Positions 6,982 through 11,912 of a stretch of 11,912 nucleotides of DNA are shown here, one piece after another. A model generated the notes under the pieces. It was given only the letters and a program-made list of their open reading frames with translations. It did not search any database and was not told the DNA's origin. Within the stretch, counting starts at the first letter, position 1. Each line of letters begins with the position of its first letter. The stretch spans positions 1-11,912 of the forward strand of contig JAHLLK010000119.1 in assembly GCA_020444165.1 (NCBI GenBank), written 5' to 3'. Origin of the DNA: Deltaproteobacteria bacterium. GTDB lineage: Bacteria > Desulfobacterota > Desulfarculia > Desulfarculales > Desulfarculaceae. A program made the translations under genes and the position numbers.

Positions 6982-7749
6982 ATGATCGTCTGTGGGGTGG
7001 ACATCGGGTCCCTGAGCACCAAGGCCCTTTTGTTGGAGGCCGGCCGCGTGAAGGCCTGGCGCATTGTGCCCACGGGCCCGGATTCCGTGGAGTCGGCCCA
7101 AAGGGCGGTGGCGGCGGTGCTGGACGAGGCCCGCCTGACCCGCGCCGACCTCGGCTACACCGTGGCCACCGGCTACGGCCGGGCCAATCTGCCTTTTGCC
7201 GACAGGGCCATAACCGAGATATCCTGTCACGCGGCGGGCAGCCACTGGAGCTTTCCCGAGGTCCGGACCATCCTGGACCTGGGTGGCCAAGACTGCAAGG
7301 CCATCCGGTGCGATGTCCACGGGCGGGTGCAAAATTTCATCATGAACGACAAGTGCGCCGCCGGCACCGGCCGCTACTTGGAACGGGTGGCCGCCTCCCT
7401 GGGGCTGGCCCTGGAGGACCTCGGGCCCTTGTCCTTGCGGGAGCGCGGCGAGGTCCTTGCCGTGGGCAAGAACTGCGTGGTTTTTGCCGAGGGAGACATC
7501 ATCCGGCTGCAGCGCCAGGGCAAAAACCCCACCGACATCCTGGCCGCAGCCACGGACGCCCTCGTGGAGCGCATGGCGGAGCTGCTGGAGCGGGTCGGGG
7601 TGGCGCCGCAGCTGTGCATCAGCGGCGGCGTGGCCAAGAACCTGGGGGTGGTGCGACGGGTGGAACAAAAGCTGGGGCTTACGGCCCGCATCGCTCCGGA
7701 ACCGCAGATCGTGGGGGCCTTGGGTGCGGCCTTGCTGGCTCCGGCCTAG
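6982..7749 (+). CDS. BadF/BadG/BcrA/BcrD-type ATPase, BcrA/BzdP-like electron activator subunit
   Basis: This is the second ATPase and the more canonical of the pair. Its 255 residues show GVDIGSLSTKALLL (5-18), ATGYGR (62-67), ISCHAAG (80-86), DLGGQD (99-104), NDKCAAGTGR (122-131) and NCVVFAEGD (164-172), then SGGVAKN (214-220). C125 and C165 are the expected cluster ligands, shared across the subunit interface. It is compact like the homodimeric HgdC activator (about 260 residues) and lacks the long insertion that I recall in Thauera BcrA. The ATG lies five bases after the previous stop, with GGGAG upstream, so it is coupled to the preceding gene. No other gene follows in the operon. A homodimeric dehydratase activator is less likely because a second, different ATPase is next door. 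Confidence 0.87.
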   Translation: MIVCGVDIGSLSTKALLLEAGRVKAWRIVPTGPDSVESAQRAVAAVLDEARLTRADLGYTVATGYGRANLPFADRAITEISCHAAGSHWSFPEVRTILDLGGQDCKAIRCDVHGRVQNFIMNDKCAAGTGRYLERVAASLGLALEDLGPLSLRERGEVLAVGKNCVVFAEGDIIRLQRQGKNPTDILAAATDALVERMAELLERVGVAPQLCISGGVAKNLGVVRRVEQKLGLTARIAPEPQIVGALGAALLAPA

Positions 7750-7765
7750 GTGGAGTTGCTAAAGA

Positions 7766-7846
7766 GGTTGTTCACAGGGTTCCAGAAGTAGAGACTGGTG
7801 ATTGCTGAGGTCAACCGTCTCGCTTTGGAGTTCCCCGTGAACAACC
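7766..7846. repeat. Spaced 10-bp inverted repeat after the reductase operon
   Basis: GGTTGTTCAC (7766-7775) and GTGAACAACC (7837-7846) are exact inverted copies about 61 bases apart. The right arm covers the possible GTG start of the transposase remnant. It may be part of an old insertion-sequence end or a translation-blocking structure. The loop is too long for a standard terminator. Confidence 0.35.
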
Positions 7847-7998
7847 CTCATCAGAATGACCGAACCCCGGTTTTTAGTCGAGCCCTGATAGTACAAAGAG
7901 TTTGCAGGGAAGGAGAAAAGGGGTCCGAGGTGGCACGTCAGTTGGGGATCAGCCGGCGCACCGTCCATAAGAGGCCATTGCGCGGCATTTTCTGGTAA
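7837..7998 (+). pseudogene. Truncated IS481-like transposase N-terminus
   Basis: GTG 7837 opens a short frame reading MNNPHQNDRTPVFSRALI, then VARQLGISRRTVHK (an HTH). This matches the N-terminal pattern of IS481-family transposases (N-H-NARLT... VA...GVS.RTVRKW). The similarity stops after the Lys codon at 7969-7971, exactly where hairpin element C begins, and the frame ends at 7998. An ATG at 7798 is also in frame. The DDE catalytic core is missing, so this is a dead fragment and a sign of past mobile-element activity beside the reductase operon. A possible short continuation after the element is listed separately. Confidence 0.6.
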
Positions 7999-8184
7999 AC
8001 AACAATTATAACAGCCAATTATCTCGTTTTTTGGTAGTTTTTGTGTTGCAATGGTCTCGTGCGGGCCATGGATGGCCCGCCAAATCACGAGCCTGAAAGG
8101 CAAGTGATTTGTGGATGTTGGCAAAACCACGCTTTTGCCAATTTTCCAAGATGCACGGTGAAGGACGCACCGTGCATCACTCTC
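7971..8184 (+). repeat. Modular hairpin element, copy C (divergent)
   Basis: It begins GAGGCCATTGC and ends CTCTC like copy A, and its length (about 214) matches copy B. The four stems keep the same order: GCGGGCCA/TGGCCCGC (8061-8068, 8073-8080, loop TGGA); CAAATCAC/GTGATTTG (8081-8088, 8104-8111); TTGGCAAAA/TTTTGCCAA (8118-8126, 8133-8141); and a perfect 11-bp stem 8150-8160/8168-8178. Its first 90 bases differ strongly from copy A, and stems two and four have changed on both arms, which suggests that pairing is conserved. The element interrupts the transposase fragment. Confidence 0.78.
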
Positions 8185-8252
8185 GAAACAGGTTTGGCCG
8201 GCATTTCCCGGGCTCCAAGAACGGCGCTAAAAGGCATCACCTCGTTTTATTG
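8185..8252 (+). pseudogene. Possible detached continuation of the IS481-like transposase
   Basis: In the same frame as the fragment before element C, this stretch reads ETGLAGISRAPRTALKGI. It loosely resembles the segment that follows the HTH in IS481 transposases (...GL.D.SSRP..SP..I). About ten residues expected between the two parts are missing, so a simple insertion cannot be the whole history. The match is short and weak. From here to 8338 I see nothing else. Confidence 0.25.
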
Positions 8253-8338
8253 GTATTTATTCCCGGGTCAGTTCGCGCCGGTCCGGCAGGTTTCGCTTCC
8301 GCCGCCACGGGCGCGCCAGGCGTCCCGTCACACGGTCA

Positions 8339-8367
8339 TTGACAGGCCATACGGCGTAATCTACTAT
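8339..8367 (+). promoter_or_regulatory. Predicted sigma70 promoter for the sigma54 activator gene
   Basis: A perfect -35 hexamer TTGACA (8339-8344) is followed, after exactly 17 bases, by TACTAT (8362-8367), which matches four of the six -10 consensus positions. The predicted start near 8374 leaves a leader of about 28 bases before the ATG at 8402. It is the best housekeeping-type promoter in the window and suggests steady expression of the activator, independent of the reductase operon. Confidence 0.6.
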
Positions 8368-8401
8368 GGTTAATATATAATTCTTCGGATGGTACGCTAA
8401 C

Positions 8402-9751
8402 ATGGTCCTACCTGCCTCCGCAATTCATCGCCCCGACCCCGCGGACATCCTGCAAGCGGTGGCCTTGGGCATCATCGTGGTGGATACCGACGGCCTGGTG
8501 TCCTACCTGAACCGCGCGGGGGAGCGGTTGTGCGGGGTCAGCGCGCTCACCGCCCAGGGCCAGCCCTGCCGCGAGGTGCTGGGCTCCTCGGCCTGCGACA
8601 TCGATTGCCCCCTGGAGCGGGCGCTCCGCACCCGGGAAGTGCAGCAGGACCGCGACGTGGTGTTCATCCGCCAGCAGGGGCGCTCGGTGGTGCCGGTGAA
8701 GATCTCGGTGACCCCCCTGGAAGGCGCCGGCGGCCGGCTCAGCGGCGGGGTGATCGCGGTGCGGACCCATCAGCTGCACCAGATGCTGGGCCGGGAAAAG
8801 GGCCGCCGCTGGAGCGACTTCGTGGGAGAGAGCCCCTCGGTGTTGCGCATCTTCGAGGTGCTGAAGGTGGTGGCTCCCTCGCCGGTCACCGTGCTCATCG
8901 AGGGCCCCACCGGCACCGGCAAGGACCTTTTAGCCGAGATCATCCACCAGAACAGCCCCCGGGCCGACAACTCCCTGGTCAAAGTCAACTGCGCGGCCCT
9001 GCCCGAAAACCTCCTGGAGTCGGAGCTGTTCGGCTATGTGCGGGGGGCTTTCACCGGAGCGGAGCGCGACAAGCCCGGCCGCTTCCAACTGGCCGATGGC
9101 GGCACCATCTTCCTGGACGAGATCAGCGAACTGCCCCTGGCCCTGCAGGCCAAGCTCCTCCGGGTGCTGGAGGACCGCGAGTTCTTTCCCCTGGGCGCCC
9201 GCAAGACCACCACGGTGGACGTGCGCATCCTGGCCGCCACCAACCGGGCCCTGCACCGGCAGGTGGAGGCCGGGCTGTTCCGGGCTGATCTCTTCTACCG
9301 CCTCAACGTGATCCGACTGGCCGTGCCGCCCCTGAAGGAGCGCCGCCAGGACCTGCCCGACCTGATCCGCCGCTTCATCCAGCGCAAGAACGTGGAACGG
9401 GGCACCTACATCTGCCGCTTCTCACCGCCGGCCCTGGAACTCTTGCTCAACTACGACTACCCCGGCAACGTGCGCGAGCTGGAGAACATCCTGGAGCACG
9501 CCTGCCTGTTGTGTCAGGGCGACGTGATCAAGGAGGACCATCTGCCCTGGAGCCTCCTGGAGGACTCCCGGCCGGCCCGCCCCGCCGCGGCGGCCCCGCC
9601 GCTGGAGGAGGAAGAACCCGAGGAGAAGCTCCTCTTGTTGGCGGCCTTGGAGAAGCACCGCTGGAAGCGGGCTGCGGCCGCCCGGGCCCTGGGCCTGGAC
9701 CGCACCACCCTGTGGCGGCGCATGAAACGCTGGGGCATCACCGCTCCCTGA
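8402..9751 (+). CDS. Sigma54-dependent transcriptional activator (PAS - AAA+ - Fis HTH)
   Basis: This bacterial enhancer-binding protein of 449 residues remodels sigma54-RNA polymerase with ATP. A PAS sensor occupies about residues 12-125 and carries C56, C65 and C69 in the pattern PC...AC..DCPLERAL, a possible redox or metal site. The AAA+ domain spans about 138-370: Walker A GPTGTGKD (168-175), the sigma54-contacting GAFTGA (215-220), Walker B GGTIFLDE (233-240), arginine-finger region FRADLFYRLNV, and GNVREL (355-360). An acidic linker leads to a Fis-type HTH (about 412-445, ending TTLWRRMKRWGI). There is no receiver domain, so it is not a direct phosphotransfer partner of the kinase downstream; control should come through the PAS ligand. 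Only a poor ribosome binding site precedes the ATG. Likely targets are the two palindromes at 10081-10165 and possibly the catabolic genes. Confidence 0.93.
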   Translation: MVLPASAIHRPDPADILQAVALGIIVVDTDGLVSYLNRAGERLCGVSALTAQGQPCREVLGSSACDIDCPLERALRTREVQQDRDVVFIRQQGRSVVPVKISVTPLEGAGGRLSGGVIAVRTHQLHQMLGREKGRRWSDFVGESPSVLRIFEVLKVVAPSPVTVLIEGPTGTGKDLLAEIIHQNSPRADNSLVKVNCAALPENLLESELFGYVRGAFTGAERDKPGRFQLADGGTIFLDEISELPLALQAKLLRVLEDREFFPLGARKTTTVDVRILAATNRALHRQVEAGLFRADLFYRLNVIRLAVPPLKERRQDLPDLIRRFIQRKNVERGTYICRFSPPALELLLNYDYPGNVRELENILEHACLLCQGDVIKEDHLPWSLLEDSRPARPAAAAPPLEEEEPEEKLLLLAALEKHRWKRAAAARALGLDRTTLWRRMKRWGITAP

Positions 9752-9758
9752 GCCGGCC

Positions 9759-9780
9759 GGGGGCCTCCCCCTCGTCTCTT
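9759..9780 (+). terminator. Possible terminator after the activator gene
   Basis: GGGGG (9759-9763), CCT, then CCCCC (9767-9771) gives a short GC stem eight bases after the stop, followed by a pyrimidine-rich but not pure-T tail (TCGTCTCTT). It is plausible but weak. Element B, with four strong stems, lies 60 bases further on and could serve the same purpose. Confidence 0.3.
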
Positions 9781-9831
9781 TGTGGGCAAATCGCGCTAAT
9801 TATTGCCTAAACCGGGCCAAGTCCCCCGAGT

Positions 9832-10042
9832 GAGAGCATTGCACGGGGCGTCCTGCCCCATGCAACGTCGGCTTGGCAAAAGCGCGGTTTTGCCAAGCCT
9901 CACAAATTGCAAGCTTTTTGAAGCATGCAATTTGGCGGGCCATCCTTGGCCCGCAGCGGCCATTGCCTGCCGTAATCATGTTTCACAGCCAGTTTTGATA
10001 TAATATCAACATGATTTATGTGTTTCAACGTGCAGTGGCCTC
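9832..10042 (-). repeat. Modular hairpin element, copy B (inverted copy of A)
   Basis: Read on the - strand this is almost the same sequence as copy A, from GAGGCC to CTCTC, with about a dozen differences by eye in the first 155 bases and without the nested insert. On the + strand the stems are TTGCACGGGGC/GCCCCATGCAA (9839-9849, 9855-9865), GGCTTGGCAAAA/TTTTGCCAAGCC (9870-9881, 9888-9899), a 14-bp stem with one mismatch (9903-9916/9921-9934), and GCGGGCCA/TGGCCCGC (9935-9942, 9947-9954). A perfect palindrome TTGATAT-A-ATATCAA follows at 9995-10009, enclosed by AATCATGTT/AACATGATT (9974-9982, 10008-10016). Confidence 0.85.
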
Positions 10043-10080
10043 TAAGTGTGGCAGCCATGTTGCACCTACTCCGACCTTAT

Positions 10081-10098
10081 GTTGCAGAGACATGCAAC
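10081..10098. promoter_or_regulatory. Upstream activator site 1 (GTTGCA-N6-TGCAAC)
   Basis: A perfect palindrome: GTTGCA (10081-10086), spacer GAGACA, TGCAAC (10093-10098). Its centre is about 150 bp upstream of the -24 element of the sigma54 promoter, a normal enhancer distance. An extra half-site, GTTGCA, lies 22 bp upstream at 10059-10064, two helical turns away and in the same orientation. The likely binder is the activator encoded at 8402-9751 through its Fis-type HTH; this is inferred. Confidence 0.7.
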
Positions 10099-10147
10099 GT
10101 CTAACACCTCGAAAAAATTAACTCTACCTAAAACAGTCCCACATAAT

Positions 10148-10165
10148 GTTGCAACAACCTGCAAC
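10148..10165. promoter_or_regulatory. Upstream activator site 2 (GTTGCA-N6-TGCAAC)
   Basis: Second perfect copy: GTTGCA (10148-10153), spacer ACAACC, TGCAAC (10160-10165). It has the same arms and spacing as site 1 but a different spacer, as expected for a dimer-binding operator. The centre-to-centre distance to site 1 is 67 bp, and it lies about 82 bp upstream of the -24 element. Confidence 0.72.
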
Positions 10166-10237
10166 AAATCGTGTCGCAGCAGCCGAGTCTCCCGCCTAAC
10201 ACATTAGAATAACGCGCTTAATTTTTTTCTCCCCGCC

Positions 10238-10253
10238 TGGCACGTCCGTTGCT
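10238..10253 (+). promoter_or_regulatory. Sigma54 (-24/-12) promoter of the histidine kinase gene
   Basis: TGGCACGTCCGTTGCT fits the sigma54 consensus TGGCAC-N5-TTGC exactly, with the GG and GC dinucleotides in correct register. A T-rich tract lies just upstream (10221-10229). The predicted start is near 10264, only about five bases before the ATG at 10269, so the transcript would be nearly leaderless. Paired palindromes upstream complete a standard enhancer-promoter arrangement. Confidence 0.8.
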
Positions 10254-10268
10254 TATTCATAAAGCGCC

Positions 10269-11912
10269 ATGAAAATACCGTATACAAATAGGAAAAACCG
10301 TACTATCCGCCTGAGGCAGCGGCTTTCCTTCAAGCTCACCGCCTGGGTGGCGGGAGCCCTCATCCTCTTGACTTCCCTGGCCGTGTTCACGGCCTACCAC
10401 CTTTTGGAGCGGGAGGCCATCCGCAGCATGTTGCAAACCGGCTACTGGTTCTCGGACACCGTGAAGCGGGCCACCCGGTTTTCCATGCTCAAGGACCAGC
10501 GCGACAGCGTCCACGCCACCATCGAGGCCATCGGCAGCCAGGAGGGGGTGGAGGTCATCCGGGTTTTCAACAAGCAGGGCCGCATCATGTTCAGCAGCCG
10601 CAAGGCCGAAACCGGCCACCTGGTGGACCTGCAAGCCGAGGCCTGCTATGCCTGCCACTTCCGGGACCGGCCCCTGTCCAAGCTGCCCCAGGCCCAGCGG
10701 AGCCGCATCTTCTCCGCCGCGGCCCACGGCGGCTCGGCCCACCGGGTGTTGGGCGTGATCACCCCCATCTACTCCGAGCCGGCCTGCTACACCGACCCCT
10801 GCCACGCCCATCCCCCGGGCCAGACCGTGTTGGGGGTGCTGGACGTGGGGCTCTCCCTGGAAAACGCCGACCACCAGGTGGCGGCCTCCACCCGCCGGGT
10901 GGTGCTGTTCGCCGTGGTCTTGTGTCTGGTCATCGCCACGGTGTTGCTCGGCATCACCTATCTATTCCTAAACCGCCCCCTGTCCCGGCTGCTCCACGCC
11001 ACCCGCCAGATTACCCAGGGCGATTACGACCACCCGGTGCAGGCCTCTTCCCATGACGAGATCGGGGAGCTGGCCGGCGCCTTCGAGGTCATGCGCCAGA
11101 GCGTGCGGGACAAGACCGAGGCCCTGGAGGAAAGCCGCCGCCGCTTCCAGACCCTGTTTGAACAGGTGCCCTGCTACATCTCGGTGCAGGACCGCGACTT
11201 CCGCCTGGTGGCGGCCAACCGTATGTTCGACCGGGACTTCGGGGCCAAGATCGGCGAGTACTGCTTCTCTCTATACAAGGGCCGCGACCAAAAGTGCGAG
11301 GGTTGCGCGGTGGAGCAGTGTTTCCAGGACGGCGGGGTGCACTGGGCCGAGGAGCGGGTCAAGGACCAGGACGGCACGGTGCGCCACTTCCTGAACCTGG
11401 CCGCCCCCATCACCGACGCCCGGGGCCAGGTGGTGCACGTGATGGAGATGGCTACCGACGTGACCCCGCTCCGGCGCCTGGAGGAGGAACTCCGGGTCTC
11501 GGAGGAGAAGTACCGCCTGTTCTTCAACAACGACCCCAACGCCATCTTCGTGTTCGCTCAGGAGGACTGGCGCATCCTGGACGCCAACCAGCGGGCGGTG
11601 AGCGATTACGGCTACTCCTATGAGGCCCTGCTCGCCCTGACCTTTCTCGAACTGGCCGACCCGGCGGACCAGGCCCGTCTGCGGGAGTTCCTGTCCGAGC
11701 GGGTGAACGTCCTGCCCCGCCTGCACATGCTGTGCGCCGACGGCCGGGTGTTCCTGGTGAACCTGCGGGCCTCATATGGCGAGCACATGGGCCGCCCGGC
11801 GGTGATCGCGGCCACGGCGGACATCTCCGAGACCCTGAAGGCCGAGGAGCAACTGGTGCAGGCGGCCAAGATGGCCACCCTGGGCGAGATGAGCGCCGGG
11901 GTGGCCCACGAG
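10269..11912 (+). CDS. Membrane sensor histidine kinase with c-type haem motifs, HAMP and two PAS domains (partial, runs off the window)
   Basis: The first 548 codons are present. TM1 is near residues 21-43 and TM2 near 208-233. The periplasmic loop between them holds CYACH (C126, C129, H130), a standard CxxCH haem motif, and CYTDPCH (C173, C178, H179), a CX4CH variant within PACYTDPCHAHPPGQ; similar loops occur in kinases of anaerobic deltaproteobacteria. HAMP follows (about 234-287), then PAS1 (about 292-405) with four cysteines (C332, C343, C346, C351), and PAS2 (about 412-525). The window ends in the HisKA H-box, MATLGEMSAGVAHE, with H547 the likely phosphorylated residue; the ATPase domain lies beyond. 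ATG 10269 is the first start after an in-frame stop at 10260-10262, and no Shine-Dalgarno is visible. Expected role: sensing redox state or a gas through haem. Its response regulator is not in the window. Confidence 0.88.
   Translation, partial: MKIPYTNRKNRTIRLRQRLSFKLTAWVAGALILLTSLAVFTAYHLLEREAIRSMLQTGYWFSDTVKRATRFSMLKDQRDSVHATIEAIGSQEGVEVIRVFNKQGRIMFSSRKAETGHLVDLQAEACYACHFRDRPLSKLPQAQRSRIFSAAAHGGSAHRVLGVITPIYSEPACYTDPCHAHPPGQTVLGVLDVGLSLENADHQVAASTRRVVLFAVVLCLVIATVLLGITYLFLNRPLSRLLHATRQITQGDYDHPVQASSHDEIGELAGAFEVMRQSVRDKTEALEESRRRFQTLFEQVPCYISVQDRDFRLVAANRMFDRDFGAKIGEYCFSLYKGRDQKCEGCAVEQCFQDGGVHWAEERVKDQDGTVRHFLNLAAPITDARGQVVHVMEMATDVTPLRRLEEELRVSEEKYRLFFNNDPNAIFVFAQEDWRILDANQRAVSDYGYSYEALLALTFLELADPADQARLREFLSERVNVLPRLHMLCADGRVFLVNLRASYGEHMGRPAVIAATADISETLKAEEQLVQAAKMATLGEMSAGVAHE

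Noticed and set aside
5478..7073. Long antisense reading frame (about 530 codons) opposite the reductase and ATPase genes
   Set aside because: It is the mirror of GC-rich coding sequence with strong codon bias; its product is Gly/His/Gln-rich and matches no family, whereas the + strand frames carry clear ATPase motifs.
7931..7946. TGGCACGTCAGTTGGG, similar to the sigma54 promoter at 10238
   Set aside because: The -12 element reads TTGG instead of TTGC, and the site lies inside the transposase remnant about 460 bases before the next gene.
3159..8184. CRISPR-like appearance of repeated palindromes in the gaps
   Set aside because: The repeats are dispersed, in both orientations and separated by kilobases, without regular spacers or cas genes.
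8041..8373. Frame of 110 codons spanning element C and the activator promoter
   Set aside because: It starts inside the repeat and runs across the predicted promoter. Only about 20 residues after 8185 might be transposase-derived, so it is not a gene.

Overview
This GC-rich window reads like an anaerobic, respiratory or syntrophic deltaproteobacterium (Desulfobacterota). The signs are a TRAP carboxylate transporter, an oxygen-sensitive benzoyl-CoA-reductase/2-hydroxyacyl-CoA-dehydratase type enzyme set, a sigma54 activator and a sensor kinase with c-type haem motifs in its periplasmic loop. The taxonomic placement is inference; no rRNA or tRNA gene is present. All genes lie on the + strand.

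Layout. (1) 1-229: a nested hairpin repeat, then a leader. (2) 230-3160: a three-gene TRAP transporter operon (binding protein DctP, small membrane protein DctQ, large permease DctM) whose motifs resemble the FcbT/TakP branch that takes up aromatic and keto acids. (3) 3494-7749: four genes for a two-component iron-sulfur enzyme: two catalytic subunits of the 2-hydroxyacyl-CoA dehydratase/benzoyl-CoA reductase fold and two different BadF/BadG/HgdC ATPases. The gene order (large, small, ATPase with a DLGAE motif, ATPase with a DLGGQD motif) is, from memory, that of ATP-dependent class I aryl-CoA reductases of the bzd/mbr branch. (4) 7750-8401: no intact gene, but a truncated IS481-like transposase, a hairpin repeat and a good sigma70 promoter. 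(5) 8402-9751: a PAS-AAA+-Fis sigma54 activator. (6) 9752-10268: an inverted copy of the repeat, then paired palindromes and a near-perfect sigma54 promoter. (7) 10269-11912: a membrane histidine kinase cut off by the window edge at its H-box.

Working model: the TRAP system imports a carboxylate, possibly aromatic. An unseen CoA ligase activates it, and the four-gene complex carries out an ATP-driven low-potential reduction (or dehydration). The sigma54 activator and the haem kinase tie expression to redox or substrate signals. The ring-hydrolysis enzymes, CoA ligase and ferredoxin that would fix the substrate are not in the window.

The least ordinary signals are: a family of modular multi-hairpin elements in the main non-coding gaps (five copies, one hairpin module nested inside two different host hairpins, two near-identical copies in inverted orientation around the reductase-regulator block); a small catalytic subunit that seems to have lost cysteines usual in its family; and a sigma54 control region with two identical palindromes and almost no 5' leader.
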